64,000 nt of DNA from Catenulispora sp. GP43 (GCF_041260665.1 NZ_JBGCCT010000007.1:248001-312000), one strand, 5' to 3'. Shown: positions 34,859 to 44,237, numbered from the stretch's first letter. The notes: generated by a model from the sequence alone, not told the origin. Numbers and translations: made by a program.

Positions 34859-35940
34859 AGGATCACCACCGAGCGCAGCACCTCGCCGCTGTGCATGCGG
34901 TCGAAGGCCGCCTCGACGTCGCCCAGGCCGATCTCCTCGCTGACGAAGGCGTCGAGGTCGAGCTTGCCGCGCAGGTACAGGTCGACCAGCGTCGGGAAGT
35001 CGCGGCTGGGCAGGCAGTCGCCGTACCAGCTGGACTTCAGCGCGCCGCCGCGGCCGAACACGTCGATCAGCGGCAGGTCCGGCAGCTTCATCTGCGGGGT
35101 CGGCACGCCCACCAGCACCACGGTGCCGGCCAGGTCGCGCGCGTAGAACGCCTGCTTCCAGGTCTCCGGGCGGCCGACCGCCTCGATCACCACGTCCGCG
35201 CCGAAGCCGCCGGTCAGCTCCTGGATCGCGGCGACCGGGTCGGTGGCCGAGGAGTCGACGGTGTGGGTGGCGCCGAGCCGGGTGGCGGCGTCGAGCTTCT
35301 TGGCGTCGATGTCCACTGCGATGATCGGATCGGCGCCGGCCAGGGCCGAGCCCGCGACGGCGGCCACGCCGACCCCGCCACAGCCGATCACCGCCACGGA
35401 CTTGCCGCGCGTGACGCCGCCGGTGTTCACGGCCGCGCCGATGCCCGCCATCACCCCGCAGCCGAGCAGCCCGACCGCCGCCGGACGCGCACTCGGGTCC
35501 ACCTTCGTGCACTGGCCGGCCGCCACCAGCGTCTTCTCGGCGAACGCCCCGATGCCCAGGGCCGGAGTCAGCTCCGTGCCGTCCTCGAGCGTCATCTTCT
35601 GCTTGGCGTTGTGTGTGGCGAAGCAGTACCAGGGCTCACCGCGGCGGCAGGCCCGGCACTGGCCGCACACCGCGCGCCAGTTCAGCACGACGAAGTCGCC
35701 GGGCTCCACCTCGGTCACGCCGGGCCCGACGGCCTCGACGACGCCGGAGGCCTCGTGCCCCAGCAGGAACGGGAACTCGTCGTTGATGCCGCCCTCCCGG
35801 TAATGCAGGTCGGTGTGGCACACGCCGCAGGTCTGGACCCGGACCACGGCCTCGCCGGGACCGGGGTCCGGGACGGTGATCGTGACGATCTCGACCGGCG
35901 CGCCCTTGGCACGTGCGATTACTGCCTTCACCTGTTGCAT
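34855..35940 (-). CDS. mscR: S-(hydroxymethyl)mycothiol dehydrogenase
   Basis: 361 residues; zinc-containing class III-like alcohol dehydrogenase. It has catalytic zinc motifs [10 protein letters not shown] and [12 protein letters not shown], structural zinc Cys in [15 protein letters not shown], and the NAD fold [12 protein letters not shown]. Sequence style and the adjacent MBL gene match MscR, which oxidises the formaldehyde-mycothiol adduct with NAD+. ATG 35940 has AAAGGAG upstream; longer frames are rejected. Implies the organism makes mycothiol. Confidence 0.92.
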   Translation of the reverse strand: MQQVKAVIARAKGAPVEIVTITVPDPGPGEAVVRVQTCGVCHTDLHYREGGINDEFPFLLGHEASGVVEAVGPGVTEVEPGDFVVLNWRAVCGQCRACRRGEPWYCFATHNAKQKMTLEDGTELTPALGIGAFAEKTLVAAGQCTKVDPSARPAAVGLLGCGVMAGIGAAVNTGGVTRGKSVAVIGCGGVGVAAVAGSALAGADPIIAVDIDAKKLDAATRLGATHTVDSSATDPVAAIQELTGGFGADVVIEAVGRPETWKQAFYARDLAGTVVLVGVPTPQMKLPDLPLIDVFGRGGALKSSWYGDCLPSRDFPTLVDLYLRGKLDLDAFVSEEIGLGDVEAAFDRMHSGEVLRSVVIL

Positions 35941-36112
35941 TGCACTCCTTTGTGGAACCCCCGCTGAGAAAGCGGTGATGGACAGTGATGATATGGACAG
36001 GTTGTCGGCGCGTGAACCGCGCCACACCGTGTTCGGGCCGACGGCACCACCGTCGTGCGCACCATCGGCCTGGACCGGGAGAGATGTCGCCGCCTTCTGA
36101 CATCATCCGCTC

Positions 36113-38323
36113 ATGACGTTGGACATCCCCGCCCTCGCCGGCCTCGACGATGTCGCCTGGGACTCCTTGGAGCACGCCTACGGCCCGGCCGGCGACGTCC
36201 CCGAGCTGCTGCGGACCCTCGCCGGCGGCGACGCCGAGCAGGCTGAGGAAGCGGTGTACGAGCTGTACGGCACCATCTGGCACCAGGGCTCGGTCTACCC
36301 CGCGACGGTCCCGGCCGTCCCATTCCTGGCCGCGATCGCCGCCTCAGGCGCGGCCGGCACGCAGACCCCGCGGGTGCTGCGCCTGCTCGGCGACATCGCG
36401 GCCAGCAGGGACCCGCGCGGCGTCGAGGACCCCGCCGCCGTGCGCTCGGCGGTCGCCGCGCAGGTCGAGGTCGTCGCCGGGCTGCTGGACGATCGCGAGG
36501 CCGAGGCGCGCGCAGCGGCGCAGTTCGTGCTTGTGCACGCGGGGGAGCGGCAGCGTGTGCGGTCACTGATACTCGAGCACTGGCATGGCGACGCCGAGGC
36601 GCTGCACGCGATGATGCGCGTGGACGCCGAGAAGGCTGCGGACTTGGCTGATGAGGTGGTGTCGGACGACCCGCTGCTGACGGTCAGCTGCGCTCTGGCG
36701 TGGATACGCGCCGGGCGGCCGGTGGACGAGCGGGTGCGAGAGGCTGCGCTGACGCCGATTCCCGCGGATTCCGAGCTTTGGTGTTGGAACGATGAGGGGG
36801 AGTTGTTCGATCAGGTCATCAGCGCTTTGGCCGAGCGTTTGGGGGCGCGCGCTGCGGTCGAGTTGTTGACCGAGGCCTTGGATCGGATCGGTGATGGGCC
36901 CGCGGAATCTGTCGACAGCTATCTGTCCACCGCGCGATGGCTCATCGTCTCCTACCGCAGCGCGCCTGCCTTGTTGGCCGAACCACTTGCCCGCCTGCTG
37001 GCCGAAACCGTTGCCCGCCCTGATCTCGCGCGCCGCGTCGTCGGACTGCTCGAACTGATCGGCCCGCCCACAGCCCGCGACCGCCTCGTTGCTTTGGCCG
37101 CCGCCGACGATGCCTTACTCGCCGCCGCCGACTCCCTGCTCGCCGACGACGCCCTCGCTTGCCTCGCCCGCTGGAACGATCCGGCCGTCCCCGCTCTGCT
37201 CGCCCTCGCGCTCACCGACCGGCCGCATACCCTCAACGTCATCGCCGCATCCGGTATCGGAATACCCTTTGACACAGACCTCCTCGCCGCGATCCGCCAG
37301 CGCCTGGCCGAGATCTGCGATGCCGAGAACGATCCGCCGGCCGAGCCCGACAACCCCTTCGCCGCCGTCCGGGACCGCAGCGAACCCGGCCGCCTCGCCG
37401 GGATCCTCACCGGCTGGGGCGACCACGCGGCCCCGGCCGTCCCCGAACTGGTCCGGCTGCTCGCCATCAGGCCCACCGTCGCCGCCCCGGCCCTGGCCGC
37501 GATCCATCTGCTGTCGCTGGAGGGCATGGCGATGCTGCGCCGTGTCGCGGCGACCGCCGAGGAAGGCGACGCCGTCCGCGCGCGCCTGGCCGCCGCCCAG
37601 GCCATTCGTGCCCTGACACAGGATCCGGCCCCGCTCCTGGCCGCCGTCCACTTCGGTCTCACCACGCCGACCAAGAACCCCGACGACCGCGCCGTCGTCG
37701 CCGAAGCCGCGACCGAGCTCCCGGACCACGCCGACAGCCTGATCCCGTTGCTCCGCCAAGCACTGCGGGCCATAGCGGTCCCGACACCGAGCCTGCCGGC
37801 GCACCAGGCGCGCATGAAACTCGGCCGCGCGCTCTGGCAGCTGACCGGCGACCCCGACGACGCGATCGACGTCCTGCGCGCCACCCTCGCCCTGGCCGGC
37901 GAACTCTTCACGGCCTGGACCGTCGCCACCGCCGCCGACCTCGCCGCCGAACTCGGCCCCGCAGCCCGCGACCTCGCCCCCGCACTCGAAGCGGCCCTGT
38001 CCGAACCCGCATCCTGCCCGGCCGCCACCCAAGCCCTGCTCGCCATCGACCCCGACGGCCCCTGGTCCGGCCCGCGCCGCGAAGAACTCGCCGACCGACT
38101 CCTTGCCACCCTCGACGGCACCAACTCGCCGATAACCCGCGGCCGCGCCCTCGACGCCCTCAGCGCCCTCACCGCCCTGGCCCCACTGCCGCCGAGCACG
38201 GCCGAGAAGCTCCGCGCCTTCGCCGATCAGGACGAACGTTTCCCGATCGGCGTCCACGACATCGAGCAGCTGCGCGGCGATGAGGAGATTCGGGAGCGGA
38301 TACGGGCTCTGCTTCAAGGGTGA
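36113..38323 (+). CDS. HEAT-repeat protein, 736 aa
   Basis: Long alpha-helical solenoid: repeated units such as PAVPELVRLLAIRPTVAAPAL, RVLRLLGDIAASRDP and HADSLIPLLRQALRAI. The N-terminal EAVYELYGTIWHQGSVYPA...VPFLAAIA is a pattern I know from actinobacterial HEAT proteins of unknown function. No enzymatic motif. Likely a protein-binding scaffold in the cytoplasm. Divergent from mscR. Confidence 0.85.
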   Translation: MTLDIPALAGLDDVAWDSLEHAYGPAGDVPELLRTLAGGDAEQAEEAVYELYGTIWHQGSVYPATVPAVPFLAAIAASGAAGTQTPRVLRLLGDIAASRDPRGVEDPAAVRSAVAAQVEVVAGLLDDREAEARAAAQFVLVHAGERQRVRSLILEHWHGDAEALHAMMRVDAEKAADLADEVVSDDPLLTVSCALAWIRAGRPVDERVREAALTPIPADSELWCWNDEGELFDQVISALAERLGARAAVELLTEALDRIGDGPAESVDSYLSTARWLIVSYRSAPALLAEPLARLLAETVARPDLARRVVGLLELIGPPTARDRLVALAAADDALLAAADSLLADDALACLARWNDPAVPALLALALTDRPHTLNVIAASGIGIPFDTDLLAAIRQRLAEICDAENDPPAEPDNPFAAVRDRSEPGRLAGILTGWGDHAAPAVPELVRLLAIRPTVAAPALAAIHLLSLEGMAMLRRVAATAEEGDAVRARLAAAQAIRALTQDPAPLLAAVHFGLTTPTKNPDDRAVVAEAATELPDHADSLIPLLRQALRAIAVPTPSLPAHQARMKLGRALWQLTGDPDDAIDVLRATLALAGELFTAWTVATAADLAAELGPAARDLAPALEAALSEPASCPAATQALLAIDPDGPWSGPRREELADRLLATLDGTNSPITRGRALDALSALTALAPLPPSTAEKLRAFADQDERFPIGVHDIEQLRGDEEIRERIRALLQG

Positions 38324-38338
38324 GCGCGCCCCGAAGGG

Positions 38339-38605
38339 TCAGGACTTGGTCACCGTCACCGTCACCGTCACCGACCCGCCGACGCCGCCCGAGGAGACCG
38401 AGATGGTCGCCGTGCCTGGTCGGCGTGCGTGCACCGCGCCGGTGACCGGGTCGACGCTCGCCACGCGAGGATCAGAGCTCTGCCACACATGCGAGGCGGG
38501 ATCGGCGATCGGCACGCTCAGCGCGGGCAGATCGTCGGGGGCGGCGATCCGGGGGTGGACGTGCACCGGATCCTGGCGCCGCGCCGTGGGCCCAGGCTCC
38601 GTCAT
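38339..38605 (-). CDS. Small Big2 (Ig-like) domain protein
   Basis: 88 residues starting ATG 38605, overlapping the stop of the MauE-like gene. Residues about 38-84 match a bacterial Ig-like (Big2) fold: VWQSSDPRVASVDPVTGAV, then GTATISVSSGG, ending in VTVTVTVTKS. No signal peptide is seen, which is odd for a domain that usually acts outside the cell. The end of the gene uses a repeated GTCACCGTC trinucleotide-like pattern. Confidence 0.55.
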   Translation of the reverse strand: MTEPGPTARRQDPVHVHPRIAAPDDLPALSVPIADPASHVWQSSDPRVASVDPVTGAVHARRPGTATISVSSGGVGGSVTVTVTVTKS

Positions 38606-38994
38606 CCGGCGTAGAGGTCGACGATCTCGTCGAGGAGGACCAGTACCCCGGCACCGAGCACACCCGTCACTGCGCTCAAGGCCCATGCGGGTGCCGAGAC
38701 ACCTGCGCCGCCCTCCTGGTGCGCTCCCGCCGTCCCCGCCAGCCCGATCAGCGCGACCGCGCCGAGCAGCACGTCGCGCGCCACGTGCCGGATTCCGAAC
38801 TCCCGCTGCGTGCCGCCGAAGCACATGCACGCGGCCGACGTCCCGCTCCGCAGCACCCTGACGATCACCGCGAGGAAGCCCGCGTCCAGGACCACGGCCA
38901 GCGCGAAGCCCCGCACATCGCGGGCCTTGTCCACCACCGCCGCCAGGAACACCAGGCCGATCAGGACTCGGGCCGCCGAGGTCACCAGGTCCAT
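38602..38994 (-). CDS. MauE/DoxX-like membrane protein
   Basis: 130 residues from ATG 38994 (MDLVTSAARVLIGLVFLAAV), four hydrophobic segments and the CMCFGG motif followed by GIRHVARDVLLGAVALIGL, as in MauE-like thiol-handling proteins. The segment between the first helix and the second is shorter than in typical MauE (about 160-180 residues), so this is a compact variant. A further in-frame ATG at 39036 would add a charged leader and is less likely. Confidence 0.75.
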   Translation of the reverse strand: MDLVTSAARVLIGLVFLAAVVDKARDVRGFALAVVLDAGFLAVIVRVLRSGTSAACMCFGGTQREFGIRHVARDVLLGAVALIGLAGTAGAHQEGGAGVSAPAWALSAVTGVLGAGVLVLLDEIVDLYAG

Positions 38995-39132
38995 GCCGCA
39001 CCGCCGTTCCGTTTCCGTCGTTCCGTCGCCGATCACGCCTTGAGCTCACGGAACGGTATGCCGGGGGCGTACACGCCGGATACAGGCGAAATACTTCGTA
39101 TGCAAATCAGGGCTCGGGCATAGTTGCGTGCC

Positions 39133-40148
39133 ATGAAGACGAACCGCATCATCGCCCTGCTCGCCGCCGTCGCGGCCGTGACCACGGTGTCCGCGAGCGG
39201 CGAGGCGCTGGCCACATCAGGGTCCTCATCCTCGCCGTCCGCGTCGCTCACCACCGCGACGCTGGTCGCCAAGGTGGCCGATCCGCAGCCCGGCCCGTTC
39301 GGCACGAGCCTGGAGGGCGCGGCCTTCGACAGCAAGTGCGCGTTCTACTTCGTCGACACCACCGCCGCGCCGAACCAGCCCATGCTGATGACGATGGACC
39401 TCGCCACGGACCAGGTCAGCACGCTGTACGCGAACGCCCCGGGCCAGACCACGATGCTCAACTGCGTCGGCTTCGCCCCCGGCGGCGCCATGTACCTGTG
39501 CGACCTGCGGGGGCGGATCGTCACGTTCGACCCGGCCACCCGGCAGCTGAGGACCGTGCTGGACCGGGTCGGCGGCCAGTCGATCGTCCCGGACGATCTG
39601 ACGATCGCCCCGAACGGCGACATGTACATCGCCGACTACAAGGGCACCCCGGCGCACCGACCGGACGCGTCCTGCTGCGTCCGGCGACCGGCAGGCCGAG
39701 CGTGGCCGCCACGGGCCTGGTGCATCCGAACGGGATCGTGCTCACCGGGAAGCTGGACGGCGTGTGGGTCGACGAGGACCTGGCCGGCCGGCTCGACCAC
39801 ATCGGCCCCGGGTTCTCCTCGCCGGCCTCGACGACTCTGGAGAACGTCGTGCACACCGTCGCCTACCTGGGCCTGGGCGCCTCCGCCTTCACCGACTCGC
39901 TGACCATCGACGGCGCCGGGAACATCTACATGGCCGTGTACGGCGGCAGCGAGGTGCTGGAGTTCGACCCGGACGGCGTGCAGATCGGCCACGTGGTGGT
40001 TCCCGGCGACGCGCCGAACGTGACCCACGTCGCGATCCAGCCCGGCACGCAGAACGCCTACATCACCGCCTCGGGGAAGGACGGCGGCTACATCTACCGC
40101 TTCACGGCTCTCGCGCCTGCGCCGGCGAACACGCCCAACGGAGGCTGA
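39133..40148 (+). pseudogene. Secreted SMP-30/NHL-type beta-propeller, frameshifted
   Basis: ATG 39133 starts a clear signal peptide (MKTNRIIALLAAVAAVTTVS). The first frame covers propeller blades up to NGDMYIADYKGTP at about 39645. It then needs a one-base shift to continue as GRVLLRPATGRPSVAATGLVHPNGIVL and on to GGYIYRFTALAPA, ending at 40148. The product would be about 338 residues, a lactonase-like or sugar-binding propeller outside the cell. One inserted or missing base at 39645-39655 is the simplest explanation. Confidence 0.75.
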
Positions 40149-40165
40149 GGTGGCGATTCGGTGGG

Positions 40166-40558
40166 CTAACCACCAGCGTTCAGCGTCTGCTTGAACTCCG
40201 GGCACGCGACCAACGGCTCGTGATCGCACTCCACCGCGTGCCGCAGCCCGGACCGCATGCGCGTCAGGCGCGCGATCAGCACGTCCAACTCGTCGGCCTT
40301 CGCCGCCATCCGATCGCGCAAGTCCTCGTCTCCCGGCCCGGCGGCGAGGAACCGCGCGATCTCGGCGATGCCGAAGCCGGCCTCGCGGGCGCAGCCGATG
40401 AGGGCCAAGCGATCCAGGACGTCTGCGTGGTACGTGCGCCGCAAACCGTTGCGCCCGGACGAGGCGATCAGGCCGCGCTGTTCGTAGAACCGCAGTGCCG
40501 ACGGCGCCAGCCCGGTGTGCGCCACGACCTCGCCGATGTCCAACGCCGTCTCGGCCAT
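40166..40558 (-). CDS. MerR family regulator
   Basis: 130 residues. The N-terminal MerR winged helix is LDIGEVVAHTGLAPSALRFYEQRGLI...RRTYHADVLDRLALI; a coiled-coil helix follows and a C-terminal tail with C-x6-C (VECDHEPLVACPEFK). The two Cys could bind a metal or respond to redox stress, as in SoxR/CueR relatives, though the spacing is different. Divergent from the MBL hydrolase with a 59-bp shared region. Confidence 0.9.
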   Translation of the reverse strand: MAETALDIGEVVAHTGLAPSALRFYEQRGLIASSGRNGLRRTYHADVLDRLALIGCAREAGFGIAEIARFLAAGPGDEDLRDRMAAKADELDVLIARLTRMRSGLRHAVECDHEPLVACPEFKQTLNAGG

Positions 40559-40580
40559 GGGCCCTCCTCCCCGCGCGTGC

Positions 40581-40611
40581 TTGACCTCAAGCGCGCTTCA
40601 AGTCGCAGTGT
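40581..40611 (+). promoter_or_regulatory. MerR-type operator-promoter of the hydrolase gene
   Basis: -35 TTGACC at 40581-40586, a 19-bp spacer and a weak -10, CAGTGT, at 40606-40611. The palindrome core AAGCGCGCTT (40589-40598) sits in the spacer, the classic MerR layout. The ATG of the hydrolase (40618) is seven bases past the -10, so the transcript is probably leaderless. Confidence 0.6.
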
Positions 40612-40617
40612 AGACGC

Positions 40618-41493
40618 ATGCGAATCCACCACATCAACTGCGGATCGATGCGCGCCATCGAGGACGAAGCCGGATCCAGCCTGCCCGCGGTCTGCCACTG
40701 CCTGCTGATCGAGACCGAGGCCGACGGCCTGGTCCTGGTCGACACCGGCCTGGGCACCGCCGACGTCGCCGACCCGCAGCGCACCCTGAGCCAGGAGTTC
40801 ATCGGCCGCGCGCAGCCGGTACTCGAACTGGAAGAGACCGCGCTGCACCAGGTCAAGGCCCTGGGATACGACGCGGGCGACGTGCGGCACATCGTCCTGA
40901 CCCACCTCGACATCGACCACTCCGGCGGCCTGCCCGACTTCCCCGACGCCCGCATCCACGTCCTGGACGCCGAGCAGCGCACCGCGCTGGCCGGCACCGG
41001 CAGCCACCCCGAAGACCGCGTCCGCTACCGTCCGGCGCACTGGGCGCACCAGCCGCTCTGGCAGACCTACACGCCCACGGTCGGCGAGTCCTGGTTCGGC
41101 TTCGACACGGTCCGGCCCCTGGAGGGCCTGAACGCCGACATCGCCCTGATCCCGCTCGGCGGCCACACCGCCGGCCACAGCGCGGTGGCCGTCAGGGCCG
41201 CCGACCGCTGGCTCCTGCACTGCGGCGACGCGTACTACTTCCACACCGAGATCGACCCCGACCGCCCGCGCGGCCACCCGGGCATGGACATCCTGCAGCA
41301 GATCACGGAGGTCGACCGCCCGCTGCGGATGGCCAACCACGCGCGGCTGCGGGAACTGGTGCGGCTGCACGGGGACGAGGTCGCGGTGTTCGCGGCGCAC
41401 GATCCGTGGGAGCTGGCGCGGCTTGCGGGCGCGAGCATGGCGGGCGGGAGCACGGCGGGCGCGAGCACGCCGGGTGCCGAGCCGGGAAGCTGA
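40618..41493 (+). CDS. MBL-fold hydrolase, AHL-lactonase-like
   Basis: 291 residues. Metal motif THLDIDHSGGL (HxDxDH in place of HxHxDH), further ligands GGHTAGHS and HCGDAYYF. The N-terminal MRIHHINCGSMR and CHCLLIETEADGLVLVDTGLG match the lactonase branch of the family. The C-terminal 25 residues are a Gly/Ala/Ser/Thr repeat. Substrate unknown: a lactone, thioester or phosphodiester. Likely induced through the MerR regulator it faces. Confidence 0.88.
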   Translation: MRIHHINCGSMRAIEDEAGSSLPAVCHCLLIETEADGLVLVDTGLGTADVADPQRTLSQEFIGRAQPVLELEETALHQVKALGYDAGDVRHIVLTHLDIDHSGGLPDFPDARIHVLDAEQRTALAGTGSHPEDRVRYRPAHWAHQPLWQTYTPTVGESWFGFDTVRPLEGLNADIALIPLGGHTAGHSAVAVRAADRWLLHCGDAYYFHTEIDPDRPRGHPGMDILQQITEVDRPLRMANHARLRELVRLHGDEVAVFAAHDPWELARLAGASMAGGSTAGASTPGAEPGS

Positions 41494-41494
41494 T

Positions 41495-42286
41495 TCAGCG
41501 CACCACGATCTCGTATTCCAGGAATGCCCCGACCAAATCCTGATCCTGCGCTACAACCGCCTCCTCGCCACCGCGAATCCGCCGGGCCTCGGGGTGCAGA
41601 CCCAGTCCCAGATACAGACTCAGGGCTCGACGAAGGTGCTCCTCGCCCTCCTGGATCCGGCCGCGCCGCACCAGAATCGCGCCGAGCCCCTCCAACGCCG
41701 TGGCCTCATCGTCGGGCCGGATCGCCGCCACGTCGCGCAGGACCGCCGCGGCCTCCGCGGGCCGGCCCGTCTCCAGCTCGATCTCGGCCAGCAGCATCGC
41801 CGCGTCCCGGCGCTGACGCCCCAGCTCGGCGGCGCGGTGCCGCAGATAGGGGGTGTCGAGCCCGTCGAGCGGACGGCCGCGCCACAGGCCTAGCGCCTCC
41901 CTCAGCCGCTGCGCCGCGATCTGGTGCTCCTGCCCGGCGCGGGCGTCGCGCGCCCGGCCCAGCAGCACGCCGAACCGCTCGGCGTCGATCAGCCCGGGGT
42001 CGGTCAGCGCGGTGTAGCCGGGGCGTCGGGCAACCAGCCGCACCCGGTCCTCGATCGGCTCCAGGGCCTTTCGCAGGGCCGAGACATAGTTCGCGATCTG
42101 CCGGTCGACGGTGTCCGGCGGCGAGGAGGGCCAGGCCCATTCGGCCAGGTCGCCGCGGAAGATCGTGCGGCCGTGGTTGAGCACCAGGACGGCCAGCAGG
42201 CACAGCCGGCGCTGGCCGTCCAGGGGGAGCGGAGTGCCGCGGTGGTGCACGGTCAGCCCGCCGAGCAGCCGGATATCGGGATCCAT
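41495..42286 (-). CDS. SARP-family transcriptional activator (OmpR-type HTH + BTAD)
   Basis: 263 residues. Residues about 4-95 form the OmpR-type winged helix (LLGGLTVHHRGTPLPLDGQRR, DTVDRQIANYVSALRKAL, GYTAL) and 100-250 the BTAD helical domain (AERFGVLLGRARDARAG, EALGLWRGRPLDGLDTPYL). Short SARPs usually activate antibiotic gene clusters, but none is visible in this window. ATG 42286 starts immediately before the domain; a longer upstream frame is not supported. Tail-to-tail with the MBL hydrolase. Confidence 0.92.
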   Translation of the reverse strand: MDPDIRLLGGLTVHHRGTPLPLDGQRRLCLLAVLVLNHGRTIFRGDLAEWAWPSSPPDTVDRQIANYVSALRKALEPIEDRVRLVARRPGYTALTDPGLIDAERFGVLLGRARDARAGQEHQIAAQRLREALGLWRGRPLDGLDTPYLRHRAAELGRQRRDAAMLLAEIELETGRPAEAAAVLRDVAAIRPDDEATALEGLGAILVRRGRIQEGEEHLRRALSLYLGLGLHPEARRIRGGEEAVVAQDQDLVGAFLEYEIVVR

Positions 42287-42397
42287 CGGTCCATCCCCTG
42301 CGGAGCGGAAGATAGGGACGTTCGGGATGGCAAGGCTACTCACCGTGTCAGTACGTTCACAACGCCGACGTGCGGGACCGGTCCTCCATCGAGGCCT

Positions 42398-42422
42398 GTT
42401 TGCCTCTTGCGGTCCGGGACAT
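42398..42422 (+). promoter_or_regulatory. Candidate stress-sigma promoter of the second PRC-barrel gene
   Basis: GTTT at 42398-42401, 14-base spacer, GGGACAT at 42416-42422, 37 bp before the ATG. It resembles the GTTT-N15-GGGTA consensus of SigF/SigB-type factors. It differs from the GTTT-N15-GGTCA sites found nearby. Confidence 0.35.
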
Positions 42423-42458
42423 ACGTGGTAGCTACCGACGATCGAGAGGATTTGCGAG

Positions 42459-43142
42459 ATGCAGGACACCCTCGAATACGTGATAGGCAGCCGCGTCCGG
42501 TGCGCCGGGGAGGAATGCGGCGAGGTGGCGTTCGTGGTCGTCGACCCGGTGGCCGACAAGCTCACCCACCTGGTCGTGCAGCCCGACGACGACAGCTCGC
42601 AGGGCCGCCTGGTGCCGGTGCACATCGCCATCCCCGGGCCGGAGGGCGTCGACCTGAACTGCACGCGGGCCCGCTTCGACGAGTTCGAACCGGCGGTCCG
42701 GACGTACTTCATGCCCGAGATCGAGGCCGTCGGCCCGGCCCGCGGCGAGCGCGTCCTGGCCTGGCCGCTGTACGGCCTGGTGATGACCCCGACCGCGCTG
42801 ACCGGCTTCGTCCCCGGCGTGGACCCGCAGCTCGCGGCCACGACCGTGGAGCACCTCCCGGCCGGCGAGGTCGGCGTGCGGCGCGGGGAGCGTGTGCACG
42901 CCGAGGGCGGTGAGATCGGGCGGGTGCAGGGCCTGGCGGTGGTCCCGCCGGACAGCGAGGTGTCCCATGTGCTGCTGGACGAGGGGCACCTGTGGGGGCG
43001 CAAGCGGGTCGCCATCCCGATCCGGGACGTGATCGGGATCGACGCCGACGGGGTGTCCGTGGGCCTGACCAAGGACCAGATCAAGGACCTGCCCCCGGTG
43101 GACGTCGCGGGCCTGGAAGCGTCGGCGGCCCAGACGGCCTAG
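42459..43142 (+). CDS. PRC-barrel domain protein (two barrels), paralogue
   Basis: 227 residues. N-terminal barrel: YVIGSRVRCAGEECGEVAFV and LTHLVVQPDDDSSQ; C-terminal barrel: AEGGEIGRVQGLAVVPPD and VSHVLLDEGHLWGRKRVAIPI. Shares architecture, length and the DEGHLWGRKRVAIP-type segment with the protein at 3007-3684 (DAGHLWWRRRVAIP). RBS AGAGGA. Position beside cupin and sigma-factor genes suggests membership of a general stress regulon. Confidence 0.88.
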   Translation: MQDTLEYVIGSRVRCAGEECGEVAFVVVDPVADKLTHLVVQPDDDSSQGRLVPVHIAIPGPEGVDLNCTRARFDEFEPAVRTYFMPEIEAVGPARGERVLAWPLYGLVMTPTALTGFVPGVDPQLAATTVEHLPAGEVGVRRGERVHAEGGEIGRVQGLAVVPPDSEVSHVLLDEGHLWGRKRVAIPIRDVIGIDADGVSVGLTKDQIKDLPPVDVAGLEASAAQTA

Positions 43143-43301
43143 ACGGCGTACGGCCCAGACGGCCCAGACGGCCCGGCAGCGATCCGCCCGCGCGGGGCCG
43201 GAGCGGCATGACCGCGCCGGCCCTGGGTAGGCCGTAGGCGGACCCGGATGCGACCGATCGTCCGGCCGAACAGGCCCTGAAACGTAAACGGCGGAACCAT
43301 C

Positions 43302-43634
43302 ATGCAGAAGCTTTCGCTCGAAGCGCTCTCCCGGCAGCACCTGGAGCGCGCCGCGGCGTCCTCGACCGGCCGCAGTTCGCAGTCGATCTACGGCGGCCAC
43401 GAGCACGTCCTGCGCCAGACGCTCATCGCCCTGCGCGCCGGCAGCACGCTGGCCGAGCACGAGAACCCCGGCGAGGCGACGGTGCTGGTGCTGCGCGGCC
43501 GGGTCCGGCTGGTGTCCGACGACGCGTCGTGGGAGGGCATGGCCGGCGACCTGCTGATCGTGCCGGAGGCCCGGCACAGCCTGGAGGCGCTGGAGGACGC
43601 CGCGTTCGTGCTCACGGTGGGCAAGACCCAGTGA
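43302..43634 (+). CDS. Cupin domain protein
   Basis: 110 residues forming one small beta-barrel: TLIALRAGSTLAEHENPGEAT, VLRGRVRLV and GMAGDLLIVPEARHSLEAL. Metal-ligand His are present at AEHENPGEA and ARHSLEA. Function unknown; such single cupins bind a metal or small ligand. Its TGA lies at the start of a 17-bp direct duplication. Confidence 0.88.
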   Translation: MQKLSLEALSRQHLERAAASSTGRSSQSIYGGHEHVLRQTLIALRAGSTLAEHENPGEATVLVLRGRVRLVSDDASWEGMAGDLLIVPEARHSLEALEDAAFVLTVGKTQ

Positions 43635-43666
43635 GTGCGGAAATGCCTTGAGTGCGGAAATGCCTT
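43633..43666. repeat. 17-bp direct duplication
   Basis: GAGTGCGGAAATGCCTT occurs twice head to tail, beginning in the cupin stop codon. Probably replication slippage. Confidence 0.85.
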
Positions 43667-43706
43667 GGGCCTCACCCGGTCGGCGGCATCGCCTCCGAGG
43701 GGCCCC

Positions 43707-43731
43707 GTTTGATCGTCTCGGAACTGGTCAC
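43707..43731 (+). promoter_or_regulatory. GTTT-N15-GGTCA promoter of the anti-sigma/sigma operon
   Basis: GTTT at 43707-43710, 15-base spacer (ending in GAACT), GGTCA at 43726-43730, 75 bp before the first gene. The same motif with the same spacer occurs before the CBS gene and before the 123-aa gene. This suggests autoregulation by the sigma factor encoded here. Confidence 0.5.
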
Positions 43732-43805
43732 CCGTAAAAACGTGAGCAATATCCGCTGATCACACGAAAGGCCGCAGCCGGGGGAACGGTCGAGGGAGTG
43801 GAGCC

Positions 43806-44237
43806 ATGGCACAGCGCATCGAGGTGGCGCGAGCCGGCCGGATCACCGTGCCCGAGACCGCGTCCGTGCAACTCGCCGTACCGGCTGACAAGCACTACAT
43901 CGTGCTGGTCCGCTCCGCAGTGGCCCAGCTCGGCGCGTGTTTCGGCTTCACCATGGGCGACATCGGCGACCTGCGCCTGGCGGTGGACGAGGCGTGCAAC
44001 CTGCTCGTCGCCGGCGGCCCCGACCCGGCCGTCAGCGGCCTGGAGTGCCGGGCCGTGGTGCGCGGCGACCTGCTGCGGGTGACGCTGTCCGCCTCGGCCG
44101 TGGCCGCCGCGCCGCCGGACACCGAGGGCTTCGGCTGGACCATCCTGGCCGCGCTGGTGGATGCGCTGGCCTGGGAGCAGAGCGAGAACGTGGTGCGCGT
44201 CGAGATCGAGAAGCGCCGCGGCACCCGCGGCGGCTGA
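43806..44237 (+). CDS. Anti-sigma factor, RsbW-type serine kinase
   Basis: 143 residues with a HATPase_c_2-like fold: VLVRSAVAQLGACFGF, the N-box DIGDLRLAVDEACNLLVAGG (Asn binds Mg-ATP) and late FGWTILAALVDALAWE. It would bind and inhibit the sigma factor encoded 3 bp downstream. No anti-anti-sigma (STAS) gene is adjacent, unlike many sigB operons. Strong GGGAG-type SD upstream. Confidence 0.88.
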   Translation: MAQRIEVARAGRITVPETASVQLAVPADKHYIVLVRSAVAQLGACFGFTMGDIGDLRLAVDEACNLLVAGGPDPAVSGLECRAVVRGDLLRVTLSASAVAAAPPDTEGFGWTILAALVDALAWEQSENVVRVEIEKRRGTRGG

